Shown here: piece after piece, positions 1-11,639 of the stretch
How positions within the stretch are numbered: the stretch's first letter is position 1
Layout of the letters: each line of letters begins with the position of its first letter
From: Tenodera sinensis
Lineage: Eukaryota > Arthropoda > Insecta > Mantodea > Mantidae
NCBI GenBank assembly: GCA_030765045.1
Contig: CM060962.1
Coordinates: forward strand, 165,820,694-165,884,693
Length of the DNA stretch: 64,000 bases
Direction: 5' to 3'
The notes under the pieces: model-generated
Databases searched by the model: none
What the model saw: only the letters and a program-made list of their open reading frames with translations
What the model was told of the DNA's origin: nothing
Translations under genes and position numbers: made by a program

Positions 1-534
1 CTACAGGGAACATGGCTTCTGATATACTCAGACAGCAGGTAGCATTGAGGACATTATCAGCTCAGAGATCATTAAGGAGTGTTGAGAAGCTCTAGAAAGG
101 CTAGTGGAATGCAATAGACTTACCTCTAGCATGGGTCCCTGTCCAAGAAACAGAGATATGGAAAGCAAATGTTGCAACAGTCATGTCTTAAAAGAAGTTA
201 TGCAATCCCCAAATTAAAGGGGAACAAAACACAAAAATCATGTTTCTTCCTAATTGAAGGTTATGGCCTATAAAATGCAGTGATGAGATTGTTTTCTTCC
301 TAAGCAATACTGTTATTGCTGTGTAAGTGAAATACTAAACACCTCACATGTCATCAACTCCATCCGTGCACTGCCAGTATGTGGAAATTCACAACTTGCT
401 TACTGCTGCATGTACACTAATATGTTTTCTTAAATTGTTTTGTTGGTATTAATGTTCTAGGGCAGTGTACTTTATGGTGGTATTACTGAGTCACTTTAGT
501 ATTATACAAACAACGTAATATTGTGAAAAATAAA
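1..534. other. No recognisable feature
   Basis: AT-rich sequence with no long open frame and no repeat I can tie to another part of the window. It lies directly upstream of the THAP-like segment and could hold the missing 5' end of that transposon, but no terminal repeat was recognised. Confidence 0.4.
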
Positions 535-725
535 ATGTCTCAATGTTGTACATATGGCTGCAATGTGAGAAGCAAAACATAAAAGGGAATTTATTTTCAC
601 ACATTTCCAGAGGCCAATCTCCCAAAAGATATAGAATATGGGTAGAATTTTGCAAAAGAAAAGATTTTTTGGCTTGGTCCCAGTATTTGTTTATGTTCCT
701 TCCATTTTAAGGGCATTTATAAATA
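535..725 (+). pseudogene. THAP zinc-finger remnant (probable Kolobok transposase N-terminus)
   Basis: From an ATG at 535 the frame reads a Cys-Cys-x4-Cys start, an FHTFP core and, after one frameshift near 640, a Trp followed by FCKRKDF, ending with a CSFHF-like signature. This order (C-x4-C, FP, W, C-x2-HF) is the THAP-domain pattern. THAP fingers bind DNA and in Kolobok and P-type transposons recognise the transposon ends. A stop codon after the first third and the frameshift show it is dead. A Kolobok-like DDE region lies downstream on the same strand (2990-4440), so both may come from one element separated by later insertions. A single-exon remnant of a host THAP gene is possible but less likely. 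Confidence 0.6.
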
Positions 726-739
726 GACATAGTTATTAA

Positions 740-1221
740 TAAATTATAGTTTTAAAAAACTAAAAAAAAACATGCTTTTATAACAAACCAAACTAAAAAG
801 TAGAAAATCATTTGTAATTATGAAGACTTTGTTCTATAAAGTCAAGTAGTTCAATATATTTCAAAATTTTGTGATAAGTTTAAAATAAAAGCTAATTTAT
901 ACTAACAAAATAAGAAGTTTTACTGTAAAAAGGCATGGGGTGCTTTTCACGTTACTTTTATCATAACTTTACTTTTATAAACAGCTAGCAATGTAACTAT
1001 TTAGAACATTAGATATCCAACACCCCATGCTTTTTTACAATAAAATGTATTATTTTGTTAATATAGATTAGTGTTATTTTAAACTTATTACCAAATTTTT
1101 AAATACATTGAACTACTTGACTTTATAGAACAAATTCTTCATAATTAAAAATTATTTTCTACTTTTTAGTTTGGTTTGTTATAAAAGCGTGTATTTTTTT
1201 GTTTTTTAAAACTATAATTTA
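740..1221. repeat. Foldback element: two ~200-bp inverted arms around a ~78-bp spacer
   Basis: The arms 740-942 and 1021-1221 are imperfect reverse complements: the inner edge gcatggggtg at 933-942 is mirrored by caccccatgc at 1021-1030, and the outer edge aaattatagttttaaaaaac by gttttttaaaactataattt. The sequence is very AT-rich and non-coding. It could fold into a long hairpin and resembles a foldback or MITE-type DNA element. No clear target-site duplication was recognised. Confidence 0.8.
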
Positions 1222-1739
1222 TTTTTAACTTTTTAGTCTCAAGTTTTTCTATTCAATCTTTTTCAAAATTTTTAATTTGAAATCTTTTAAAAATTTCTGA
1301 GTTCGAAATTTCTTTCAAATATTTTTTGAAAATTTTCAAATCACCTTTTTTGGAACAGTATTAGATTACAATTACCGTTTTAACTACACTATCAGCGATT
1401 GTGGACTTCCTGGCCCTCTGTAAACTTCGAGCCGCAATCCTTCCCCCAAAATCTTGTGTCCCTCCCAGGTCCTCTCTCTGGGCATCTCCATCTTTCAATA
1501 TTTTCAAGGGCTATAATTCCTTTGTCCAGTGTAACATGTGTTGATTTCTGAACTACCAGATGTTGTGGGTATCTTGGTCCTGTATGATCTCTGGTCCGCG
1601 TTATTTCCCCTGGGTCTCATGTTCCTTTCAGGTCCTATCTCTGGACATCTACGTCATCCAATACATAAATATGTATTTGTTTAATTAAAGAATTTTCAGG
1701 GTGCATGTAGAAATGTGACTTAGCGACATCTAAGATGTC
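1222..1739. other. Non-coding gap, no recognised element
   Basis: An AT-rich part with runs of t and a is followed from about 1380 by more balanced sequence. No open frame or repeat was recognised apart from the approach to the satellite array. Confidence 0.4.
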
Positions 1740-2690
1740 ATAACTGTACCATTTTCTATAAACTTAGCTTGGTCATTCTTTGTCCTGACAATCCCGGTCA
1801 GCACATTAGGACAAATTATGGTATTATCATCAATCCTTGACATGTATACAAATTTACAAGTCTATCAGAAGCCTCAAGTTTGTGGCAATTATGTTACATT
1901 GTTAAATTTAGCCAAGTCGCTTTTTATCCTGATGTTGCTGGTCAGGACATTAGGACAAAGTCATGATATTATATTGTCATTGGCCCTTGATATGTGTGCA
2001 AATTTTCAAGTTAATCATACGTCTCAAGTTTGTGAAAATTATGTTACACTGTTAAAGTTAGCCAAGCCACTTTTTTATCCTGATGATCTTGTCAGGACAT
2101 TGGGACAAAGTCATGATACTGCATTGTCATCAGTCCTTGACATGCGTGCAAATTTTGAGGTCAATCAAATTACTCAAGTTGGTGAAAATTATGTTACATT
2201 GTTAAATTTAGCCAAGTCACTTTTTTATCCTGATAATGCTGGTGAGGACATTAGGACATAATCATGATGTTATATTGTCAGTGGTCCTTGATATGTTTGC
2301 AAATTTTCAAGTTAATCAGACGACTCAAGTAGGTAGATGAAAATTAGGTTACATTCATACATTTAGCTAAGTCCCTTTTTATCCTGATTATCCTGGTCAG
2401 GACCTTAGGATAAAGTTATGATATTATTGTGTTGTCATTGGTCCTTGACATGTGTGCAAATTTTCAAGTCTATCAGACGACTGTAAGTTGGTGAAAATTA
2501 AGTCGAAAGATTCTGTTACATTGATAAATTTAGCTAATCAATCTTTTTTTTATCCTGACGATACTGGTCAGGATCTTAGGATAAAGTTATGATATTATTG
2601 TATTGTCATTGGTCCTTGACATGTGTGCAAATTTTCAAGTCGATCAGACAACTCTAATTGAGTGAAAATTACGTCTAAAGATTCTGTTAC
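1740..2690 (+). repeat. Tandem array of ~150-170-bp satellite monomers
   Basis: A landmark, ccttga(c/t)atg followed by a gcaaattttcaag-like string, recurs at 1834, 1985, 2135, 2286, 2443 and 2614, giving spacings of 151, 150, 151, 157 and 171 bases. Each unit also carries a 'gtcaggacattaggacaaag'-like string and a 'gttacattgttaaatttagc'-like string. The first four units are alike in length and the later ones are longer. Because 150 is a multiple of three, the array leaves a spurious 147-codon open frame at 1818-2261. The function of such satellites is unknown. Confidence 0.9.
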
Positions 2691-2989
2691 ACACACACGC
2701 ACACAAAAAAGCAGCTGTATTAAAACTTGGAGCTATTCCTACTATAAGGAAAAATGAAGATACTTAAAATTCTAGTAAGACACTAATTGATCTTTCACCA
2801 TCTTCATCCAAGAGTAAACCACAAAGAACAGAATAATATGAGGCTTGAAGTCATAAAAGCATTGTTTCTGAATTATGTGGTAGTATTACTTGCAATAAAA
2901 CTGACAACAAAGGGGATGATGATAAAAGTAATGAAAGAGAATCCAGAATAGAAAGTGATAAAAAAAAGGAATTCAGAAGTAAAATGTGA

Positions 2990-4440
2990 AATAGGTAGTG
3001 AATTCGTAAGCAAATATACCACAATATATTGTTGGAACCTAAAACATCTACGAAAGAAGCAATGATGAGGAAGATCAGGATAAGCTGAATAAAAATGTTT
3101 GTGAACCTGATACTTTGGATTTTGATACAAGTGATAACAAGGAAGAAAAAGAAGAAGGAGAGTGTTTCATCATACATGGAAGTGAAGCTACAGCAGACAT
3201 CTCTACTTGCTTGGACATCTCTTTTACCTTTCAAGGTGTGTATTTTATGTAGACATGGAATGAAAACAATTTCTCATTACATTAAATGGACAATGCTATG
3301 TGTTAAAACAGTGTTATTGCAGTAATACATTCATTTGGAACTAACAAAATTTATGAGGAAAGAAACCAGAGGGAAGCACTTTAATAGCAAGTTCTTCATT
3401 ATTATCTGGTAGGTATATTGTTTCAGAAATTTAAGTGTTGCAAATCACAGGGTTTGGCAATTTTTTCAAGGCGCACATTTGATAAAACCATTCAAATCAT
3501 GATAGCACTGGTTATTAGATCAATTTGGGTTCAAGAAATAAAAAAGGACTTGAATTCATTAAAAGGTTGTGGTATACCTGTATGGTTGGCAGGAGATGGG
3601 CAGTATGACTCCCCAGGATTTTCAGCCAAATATTTAGTCCACTCTATCATGGATTTAAATTCTCACAAAATTATTGATTTTGAATTAGTTCAAAGAGGTA
3701 TGCTGAAAGGCAATTTGGTAAAGGCTGCTTGAGACAACATAATGACTAGGCTTGTGAAACATGAAATGTATAGAGTAGAAATTTTTCTCCCCGATAGACA
3801 TAAAGGTATAAAATTCAGTACACAGAACATGAATTTGAGTGTGACATTTGTCTAAAGGTCTAATGAAAAAAAAATTAAAATGGTAGAAAAACCATATACA
3901 GAGTTAATGGTACGGAAAGCCACTACAAAATAACCAGTTGTGAGCTGCACTAAACTGTAGCGAGAACAATGCCATACTAATTGAAAAATTTACATTAATT
4001 CTTCCTCATATAAAAATGAACATAAATGGAATGGTGAATGGAAACTTTGTGGACATGATGAGTTGTTGCAAGAAGACGAAATGAATCAATTATGGATTAA
4101 AGGCAAATTAAATGCCTATCGTGCTCTGAAGAAGATTATTCTATGTAGATTAGCAGTTTCTTAAAAGATTTGCCTCACATTCAACATTTTGTGCATACTG
4201 GAAGTTTGGAGAGATAACACAGTCTTCATCTCAGATATGCTCCAAAATGAATACATTTTTCATATAATGGTCTTCAATTTACACCAATACAATGGAATCA
4301 GTATGGTCTTTGGTGTTCACACTGTGTCAGAATCACTATCAGAATTGTTTAAATCTTCAGAATCATATCTGTTAGGTTAAACTGATAATGATGGATACTA
4401 CGTTCACTCATTTTCAAAGCAGATGTTGAACTGCTGTTTA
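2990..4440 (+). pseudogene. Kolobok-like DDE transposase remnant
   Basis: An acidic, Lys-rich linker (about 2990-3180) leads to a Cys-containing segment (CILCRH near 3240) and then the longest open part, 3418-3732, with SRRTF and GDGQYDSPGFSAKY. The first Asp of GDGQYDSPGF fits the first catalytic Asp of Kolobok-type transposases. A frameshifted LPDRH at about 3790 fits the second Asp and an HTGSLE string near 4195 fits the Glu. Frames change several times and stops are frequent, so it is inactive. Together with the THAP finger at 535-725 it gives the domain order expected of Kolobok. The identification rests on recalled family motifs. Confidence 0.6.
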
Positions 4441-4639
4441 CACTTATTTGGTATTAATGCCTGAACCTTGTTTGTCATTTAAAACATCATGTCTTGTCTG
4501 AGTTCAGTGGAATAACTGACATCATGAGTCATATCAACAACTGCATGTAACATGAGAACCACTCACCTTGGGACGGCAAAACTGCCTGTGTTGCTATCTA
4601 TTCTTGATGACAAATACACTGATATGGCAACTGAAGTAT

Positions 4640-4790
4640 TCATTTTTGTGTTTCATTCCCCTTTAACCAGGAAATAACTGAGACTCATATGGCTCTAATT
4701 ACTGATTCTGGGAATTTCCAAAAATACCTGCAAACAATGGAGCTGTCTAAAGACCCAACATGCAGGAGATGTGTCCCCAGAGTCCTACTA
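4640..4790 (+). pseudogene. LINE ORF2 C-terminal fragment
   Basis: One frame reads a short helix-like stretch followed by MELSKDPTCRRC. This matches the pattern near the end of RNase H-bearing LINE ORF2 proteins, where a 'xxMGLxxxPTCRxC' string begins a Cys/His cluster. The stretch is too short to assign a clade and no borders are visible. Confidence 0.35.
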
Positions 4791-5244
4791 TGGTATGTAC
4801 AGGTTTGGTGCACCCGGGATCGTGAGCCATACTCTTGATTGGGTTTGTCTAATGGGTGAGAGAGCATATGCTAAATGCCCAATCAACCTTGATCCGCATA
4901 TGTGTTTGACCTTCAAAATTGTACCTCTCTGAACACAATCTGATGGATAACATATGCGCAGGTTTTAGATGGGTGGGGTAATGCAAACGGGACTGGATAA
5001 CCACGTAATTCCCAGCCCCTAGTTATCATGTAGGATCTGTGTTCGTATCCACTGATAAAGGTCAGTCCCAGTGAGGGCCATTACATGAGCTGATTCACTC
5101 CTGAAGGCAATTGGGTTCCTGTGTCTACACACTGGGAGGTGTGACTGACTTTAGGGTGAGCATTCCATCGGAGACATTTGCAATGGTGGAGGAATAAAAT
5201 GCCATGGGACATCCCAAACCAAACCACAAAACACAGAAGTTCAT
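4791..5244. other. Gap between LINE fragments, possibly LINE 5' leader
   Basis: No coding similarity was recognised. The stretch leads straight into the ORF1-like segment of the next LINE and may be its untranslated leader, but I cannot define its start. Confidence 0.3.
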
Positions 5245-5700
5245 TGGAAAGGAAATAGAACAGTTGAGTGGTCCTCACTACTTAATAATTACCAGAACTG
5301 AGGAAGGAAGAACATTTACATCAGTGTTATAGAAAAGAGTCTTGATAAAATAGCTGGCCCAGTAAAAGCATGTACTAGATCTCACAACAGCATGCTCCTG
5401 GTTGAAGTTAATTCAGCATCCCAGACAGCTACTATACTTAGGTGAATCTGTTAGCCAGCTGTCTGGTACATGTAGAGCTACATAGAACTTTGAACTCCTC
5501 CCGCAGAATGGTAAACACCCTAGCATTAGATGGTATGTCCAATGAGGAGATTCAGGCAAATATCAGCCCACTCATACCCTGTTCCTTACTTTTGATCAAG
5601 TAGATATCCTGCAAAGGATTAAAGCAGGGTATGAAGCCATTGAAGTTTGGTCATACATACCAAACCCTCTGAGATGCTACAAATGTGTAGCACCCTGAAG
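5245..5700 (+). pseudogene. LINE ORF1 (gag-like) remnant
   Basis: Frames read pieces such as LDKIAGPVKACTRSHNSMLL, a TFDQ segment with RIKAGYEAIEV, and YIPNPLRCYKC just before a break at about 5695. The 'YIPNPLRCxxC' string is the entry to the zinc-knuckle region of ORF1 proteins in R1/Jockey/I-type LINEs. These proteins bind the RNA and form ribonucleoprotein particles. The knuckles after the first CxxC are missing, so the ORF1 3' end and the start of ORF2 appear deleted together. Confidence 0.6.
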
Positions 5701-8700
5701 ATTACACCAGAAGAAGGAGTTCCGGCACATGGCGGCGCTATGATGCTTGTCAGGAATGATGTATATATGGAATCTGTACCCTTACGGTCTGATATACAAT
5801 AAATTGCTGTAAGGATTCTATTGCCAAACATCTAAATCACCATTTGTAACTTATATTTGTCTCCATCCTATGACTTCTCGCACATTGATTTAGAAGACCT
5901 AGTTTCCCAGTTACCAACACCATTTCTGTTGGCGGAAGACTTCAATGCGTACAACCCCCTTTGGGGTTCAAGTCGCGCTTGTGCAAGAGGCAACCTGATC
6001 ACTGATTTCTTGGACAATTACAACCTAGCTCTCTGGAGACCCTATATTTCTGACTCTTCAATACTTTCTCACACCTTGATCTTGCAGTTTGTTCACCTCA
6101 GTTGGCAGTCTCGTTACAATGGAATGTCATCTCTGATTTACACTCTAGTGACCACTTTCCATGTCTTATTAGTCTCTTAACGCAAAATATATGTTCCACA
6201 TGTATGCCTATATGGCATTTGGACCATGCCAACTGGAACCTTTACACCCATTTGGCAGTGTTTAGTTACAAGCATGACTCAGTGAATGATTTGGCGCATC
6301 TCACCGAGAGGATTCTTTCTGCTGCTGAGCAGTCTATTCCACGGTCGACTTCCCACTTCCAGCAGTTTCCTGTCCTTTGGTGGACGTAACAATGTCGGAA
6401 TGCCATTCGTGCTCGAAGGTGTGCTCTTGAGCCTCACCCTACTTGGATAACCTAATCCATTACAAGAAAATGCATGCCAGGTCCAGATAAGTAATTAAGG
6501 ATAGCAAAAAGACATCATGGAGCAAATTTGTAGCTTCATTTAACCGACATACACCTTCCTCAGTTGTATGGGATAAGTTAAGGCGCGTAGCCAGTAAATC
6601 GACCCATATACCAATTGCGGGCTTGAAAACAGCTACAGGAACTGCTGTTGATCCATTTGAAGTGGCCAACATGTTTGGCAGTGCTTTCGCTCAAGTGTCT
6701 AGCTCGAATAAATACTCCCCCTGAGTTCCTTCCAATTAAAACTCAAGTGGAATCTCAAGACTTCGCGTTTCATTCTAGAAACATAGAAAATTACAATCGC
6801 CTTTTCACCATGGTGTTAGAACATTCTCTTTCATCTTTGCGACTATCAGCACCAGGCCTAGATGGTATTCAAGTACAAATGTTACAACAGCTCTTTCCTG
6901 AAGGAAAGGCATTCATTCGAGGTCTATAATCGTGTTTAGATTGACAGCGTAGTTTCAGAAAATTGGTGGGAGGCCACCATTATACCCATTCTGAAAGCTG
7001 GAAAGAATCATCATCTTGCTTTCAGCTACCGCCCTATTTCCCCTCACCAGTTGCGTTTGCAAGGTGGTTGGTGGTTAGAAAGTTGTGGTTTTCGACGACG
7101 CCGTTCAACTGTAGACCATCTTGTGTCGATGTCGACACAGATAATGAACGCATTTGTGAAGAACTGTCAAACCGTTGGCATATTTTTTGATCTCGAGAAG
7201 GCGTATGATACGTGCTGGCGAGCAGAGATTCTACGTTCCCTCTATTCCTGGAACATACATGAATGCCTACCGCAGTTTATTCAAGACTTTATGAAAGACG
7301 CGCTTTCCAAGTAAGGGTTGGCTTGGTTTTTTCGAAGCTTTATATTCAGGAGGAGGGAGTAACTAGGGTTCGATACTAAGTGTCACGCTGTTTGCTACAG
7401 CAATTAACTCCATCTGGAAATGTGCTCCACCTTGAGTTTCGTCATGCCTATTTGTGGATGACTTTACCGTCTATTGTACCTCTCAGTACGGCGTTTTTGT
7501 GATGGCACCTACAGCAATGTTTGGACAACCTTCGAGAATGGAGCTCAAAAACTGGCTTTCGTTTCTCAACTGAGAAGTCAATCGGCGTTAATTTCTGGTG
7601 CCGTAGGAGACGATTATCACCTTCGCTCCGTTTTGGTCAGATTTACTTCCCTTCGCAGATGAGACGCGTTTCCTGGAGTTGATCTTGGATAGGAAGCTTA
7701 CTTGGTCATCGCATATAGCACAGCTAAGAGCAAGATATGACCGTTCCCTGAATATCTTGCGGATACTAATTGGCAAATTGTGGGGAGCGGATCGGACAAT
7801 TTTGCTCCGAATGTATCGCACACTAGACTATGGGTGTATTGTTTATTCGTCAGCATGATCATCTGTGCTGAGAAGATTAGACGCGGTCCATAATAGGGGC
7901 ATAGGCACAGCAATAGGAGCTTTTCCAACAAGCCCAGTTTTGAGCCTTTACGCCGAATCTGCATAACCTCTTCTGCAATATCGGCATGAGACTCTCTTAG
8001 CAAACTATGGTTGTGCACTTAGATGTATGCTTAAGCACCAACGTTTGCTTCATTCTTCACTACCACGCTAAGAGAACAATATAGGAAAAGCGCCCTTAGT
8101 CCTAAGTCAGTGGGTTTTCATTTCCAGGTGCTTCTAAGGAAGCTTGCAATTGAAATGCCTAACATGTTCCCCAAGGGCGAGAACCTCTACCTCCCTTGGT
8201 TATCTGACATGACCCATGTCGATCTTGGGATGACCGTACACCAGAAGTCCATGATTCCTATCTCTAGTATCCACGCTTGTTTTTTTAGAATTTTTGTCAG
8301 GCTACACTCACCGATATTTTGTTTACAGTGATGGATCAAAGAGAACCAGTGATGTTGGATGTGCTTATGTTTATGGAACCGAACTTCATATATTCGGTTT
8401 TTATAATAGCACTTCCATTTATACTGTAGGGCTGTATGCAATATACCAAGCTATTTTATATGTGCACCTTCGTAAATTACATGAGTACCTGATTTGAGTG
8501 ATTCTCTTAGTGCACTTTAGAGCCTTCATGAGCTGTACAACTCCCATTCTATTGTACAATATATCCAGGATGCCCTCCATGTTTTTCATGCTTCTCTCAT
8601 TAACATGGTGTGTGCATGGATTCCTGGTCATGTAGGTTTGCCAGGGAATGAAACGGCAGATTTGGCAGCAAAGGTGGCAACCACAGAACCCAGTATTACT

Positions 8701-9080
8701 ATCTCAGTTACTTTGGAAAACATTAGGCTTGAAGTGCAGAGAGTGGTGCTGTCATGCTGGCATGAAGAGTGGTCAGGTTTCTGTGGTAATAAGCTTAGAG
8801 AAGTGAAAGAACTTGCGATAAACTGGGTAACTTCCTCTTGTCGCGAGGAGGTTAACTTGGCTCAGTTGTGAATTGGCCACTGCAACTTTTCGCATGGTTA
8901 CCTTTTTAAACAGGATCTTGCTTCTCTTTGTCCGCTATGCGACAACCTTTTGTCAGTTTGTCACATGCTGGTAAAGTGTAGCTGCCTGCCAGACTTGCAG
9001 AGGTCTTGGCAGATGACAGACCAGTGGTCAAAAGAGTTTTTAGCAGAAAGTAAGATGAGTTTGAGGATTTTAAACTTTAG
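5700..9080 (+). pseudogene. LINE ORF2 remnant: endonuclease, RT, RNase H
   Basis: Endonuclease: a GGAMMLVRNDV segment near 5730, then EDFNAYNPLWGSSRACARGN at about 5935-5990 (the DFNAHxxxWG motif) and SDLHSSDHFPCL near 6130, so an SDH motif is still visible. RT: SAPGLDGI near 6850, YRPIS near 7030, FFDLEKAYDTCW near 7185, a degraded catalytic FVDDFTVYC-like stretch near 7450 and ELILDRKLTWSSHI near 7690. RNase H: VYSDGSKRTSDVGCAY at about 8325 and WIPGHVGLPGNETADLAAK at 8620-8680. At least eight frame changes make it non-functional. It would have nicked target DNA and copied the element RNA. Confidence 0.85.
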
Positions 9081-9198
9081 ATATCCAGTTTTCATACTCT
9101 ATTGACATCTTTATCACTTTGTTTTAATTCTGGCTTTTGCAACTCTGTTTTTATATTTGTTTTCCTTTTTAGTAGTCAGGAAGGCCACAGAGTTAAGA

Positions 9199-9300
9199 TG
9201 GCCGAAAGCTCGAGCAACTTCATCAACATCACACGGCTGATAACCCGAGAAGTTTTAATCAATAATCATCGCCATGAAAGCTTCAAGTCTTACAGATACA
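9199..9300 (+). repeat. Fragment of the palindrome/Penelope-like repeat
   Basis: Starting at 'aagatggccgaaagctcgag' and running to 'catgaaagcttcaagtctta', this matches one arm of the palindrome at 31343-31565 (same gatggccgaaagctcga, cacggctgat and aaagcttcaa blocks). It lies inside the 3' non-coding part of the LINE and is probably a later insertion or a chimeric retroposition end. Confidence 0.6.
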
Positions 9301-9504
9301 ACCAATTTGGAACCCTAGACACAAACAAGATTTTATCTAGCAAAAATATAATCCAGGGATTCATTAAACTTATTAGAGGTTAAGAAGGGAATGGTTATAG
9401 TAAGCAGGGAGACAATTGTACAATAAACCTCAGGTTTCGGTGCAGGCAGCTAGGGACTAAGTCCCTCCTGTTCATCTCCCTGAGTAATATCTAATCTAAT
9501 CTAA

Positions 9505-9895
9505 AGGTACAAAATAAATAACAGCTCACTCATCTGCTTGCTTAAAATGTTAAATTTATATAATTTGTTTCTTTAATTGCAGTACAATTTTCCAAACTCC
9601 ATTCTCTATCCAGGAAAAGAGTACAGGCATGTTGTGGAGTGGCATTTCTCACTGGAGGGTGCTACATGAAAATAATAAACTGCAGCAAGTATGAAAAATA
9701 TAATATAAAACAATTTGGTGGAGAAGTCAAAGCCTTTCAACTGCAACATACTGCTTACTCAAAAAGTGAATGTATGCATGAATGTAACTAATGTATTGGA
9801 AAATTCTGTTTTATGGCATTTATGGAATATTGTATATAATCACATATTTTCTGATGAAACCTGTATCTTGTAATATGATCCTAATGTGAATAAAG
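9505..9895. other. Non-coding gap
   Basis: AT-rich sequence with polyadenylation-like aataaa strings near 9507 and 9890. No element or frame was recognised. It ends at the ttcttcttc run that forms the tail of the next LINE fragment. Confidence 0.35.
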
Positions 9896-9899
9896 AATT

Positions 9900-10155
9900 T
9901 GGGTTCTTCTTCTTCTTCTTTTATTGTCTTTTTTGCCGTTAGGCATCAGGCTTCTTCAACTACTTCCTCAATGTATTCTTGTCCTGCGTCATTGCATGTA
10001 TTTCCCTCAACTTCTTCTCATGCCTGGCTGCCACCTTTTCCATGTACTGTCTCCATCCTAATCATGGTCTTCCTACACTCCTTCTTCCCTCTGTTCTTGT
10101 CTCGTATATCCTTCTTAGTATCCTTTCTTCTTTCACTTTTGTTACATACCCACTC
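9900..10155 (-). mobile_element. 5'-truncated LINE 3' end (RTE/L2-like ORF2 tail) with GAA-type tail
   Basis: Read on the minus strand, one frame gives RTEGRRSVGRP, a stop, then LGWRQYMEKVA and LKKPDA, followed by agaagaagaagaa. The 'GRRSxGRPxxxW' string is typical of the extreme C-terminus of many LINE ORF2 proteins, here used as an endonuclease-independent end marker. Two internal stops show decay. Only the last ~80 codons survive, as expected after incomplete reverse transcription. The clade is a guess. Confidence 0.55.
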
Positions 10156-10240
10156 ATGACACCTGTGGTGGGCAGAGGTGGAGGACACTGACTGGGTGGT
10201 AGGCCTTGGCCTGGATAGGGCTGTTGCACTGTGGGGTAGC
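10156..10240 (+). repeat. Short retroposon-like repeat, copy 1
   Basis: The string 'ctgtggtgggcagaggtgg' and the following 'ggtggtaggccttggcc' recur at 35857-35912. This copy abuts the LINE fragment at 9900-10155. The second copy is bounded by a 13-bp target duplication (see 35848-35947). Confidence 0.7.
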
Positions 10241-10469
10241 TTTTTCTTATACTCTCATTTTTGTTTGCTGATTCAGTTGTCTCTTTCCTGTTATTCTATT
10301 ATATATTTGGTAATATATATTCATGACTTTCCTGATCTTATACTTTATTTCTTGATCTATTCTTCCATCTTTTTTTTAATATTGCCCTGGGTATTCGTAA
10401 TGAACAATGAACTTGTTGATAAAATAGGTACAGTTTGTCACCCATTATTGATGCTATTGACTTGTGTGG

Positions 10470-11480
10470 TGAATTTGAACTAGCCCTGCGTGGACACGAT
10501 GAAACAGATGATTCCTTTAACCTAGGTGGTTTTAAAGGTCTAATAAACTATACCACGGCCCTTGACAATGTTTTGAGAGATCATTTATAAAATTGCACTG
10601 TCTTTAAAGTACATCAAAAATAGTTCAGAATGCCATTTTAGATGCAATTTTATCAGTTTGCAGAAATTATATCTTATCTGAACTAGGTGATGTAGAGTTT
10701 CTATCCCTCCAGGCCAATGAAAGAACAGACAATTCTTGTAAAACTTTAATATCCTTAATTGTAAGATATCAAATTGAAGGGAAAATATTTGAGAAATTTT
10801 GGGGATATTTCCAACTGACTGACAGGAGTGCCACTGGTTTAGCAGCAATTATTGTAGAACAATTACATGAAATGGGAGCGGAGAAAAATCCAGGGAAACT
10901 TATATGCTAAACTTATGATGGAGCTTCTGTTATGAGTGGGAAGAAGGGTGGGGTGCAATATTTGATAAAAGAAAGGTATCCTAATGCAAACTACATTCAC
11001 TGCTATGCACATCAAGGAAATCTTATCCTTTGAAGTGCAATGTCTTCATCTCACAGCAGAATATTTTCCCAAGACTTACAGGGGATAGGGACATTCCTTT
11101 CAAGGTCTCCAAAAAGGATGGATTATCTAACTGAATTTGTTAAGAAAAAAACTTGGCAATCTCCTACCGACAAGGTGGTACTTTTAGCATTGCATTCTTA
11201 ATACTGTTTTCGAGCAGAAAGATAATCTTCTAAAATGTTTGGAACATATAAAAGACAATTAATTAAATGATAAAAAAGCGTCTACCGAAGCAACAGTACT
11301 TGTACAAATATGAGAGACCCTGAATTCACTTTTTTGCTTGAATTCTATTGCAAAATTATGCCTCATGTAGCAGTATTCTTTGACTGTATCCAGAAAAAAG
11401 ACCTCGATGCTATTAAAGTTAGCGAGTTTGTCAAGCACTTAGTTAATGCTATATGCAGAAATTCAAGCTATGAGTAATAC
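10470..11480 (+). pseudogene. hAT-type transposase remnant, DUF4371/ZMYM1-like, N-terminal and central part
   Basis: Frames on the plus strand read LALRGHDETDDSFN, then FEKFWGYFQLTDRSATGLAA, LICxTYDGASVMSGKKGGVQ and YIHCYAHQGNLIL. The pairing of 'YDGASVMSG' with 'YIHCYAHxxNLIL' is characteristic of the DUF4371 hAT-like transposase family related to ZMYM1. A later stretch reads a DPEFTFLLEFYCKIMPHVAV segment. Stops interrupt after LIC and within the AHQ region. A C-terminal piece of the same kind, on the same strand, appears at 19890-20330 beyond the hAT/LTR insertion, suggesting one gene split by it. This protein would catalyse cut-and-paste transposition. Confidence 0.7.
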
Positions 11481-11639
11481 AAACTGGATGTACTTCACAT
11501 CACGTGTTTGAGCATGTAGTATTGCAACATTGTGGTGGGCTTTACGCATATTTTCATATCATAATGCTCTGGTGACGTTGCTTCCATTTTCGCTAATAAT
11601 ACAGCACACTAATGTGAAAGAGTAATCATCAGTAGGGCT

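Larger units (their letters stand above)
5245..9495 (+). mobile_element. Decayed non-LTR retrotransposon (R1/I-type with RNase H)
   Basis: A single-orientation succession of ORF1 zinc-knuckle segment, endonuclease, reverse transcriptase, RNase H and terminal Cys-rich region, all riddled with frameshifts and stops. The 3' end is near an atctaatctaatctaa tail at about 9488-9504. A 100-bp foreign fragment sits in the 3' non-coding part (9199-9300). The order of domains and the RNase H place it with RNase H-carrying clades such as R1 or I. The exact clade is uncertain. A related 160-bp fragment lies at 38950-39110. Confidence 0.85.

Noticed and set aside
1818..2261. 147-codon open frame
   Set aside because: It lies inside the ~150-bp tandem satellite. 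Unit length divisible by three keeps the frame open, and the product is just the repeat translated three times.
2851..3234. 127- and 85-codon frames on the minus strand
   Set aside because: Shadow of the acidic Kolobok linker on the plus strand. Leu/Phe/Ser-rich products are expected from the complement of Glu/Lys-rich codons.
4999..5060. B-box-like gtgttcgtatcc near 5040 as a further SINE
   Set aside because: No matching A box, tail or target duplication and no second copy in the window.
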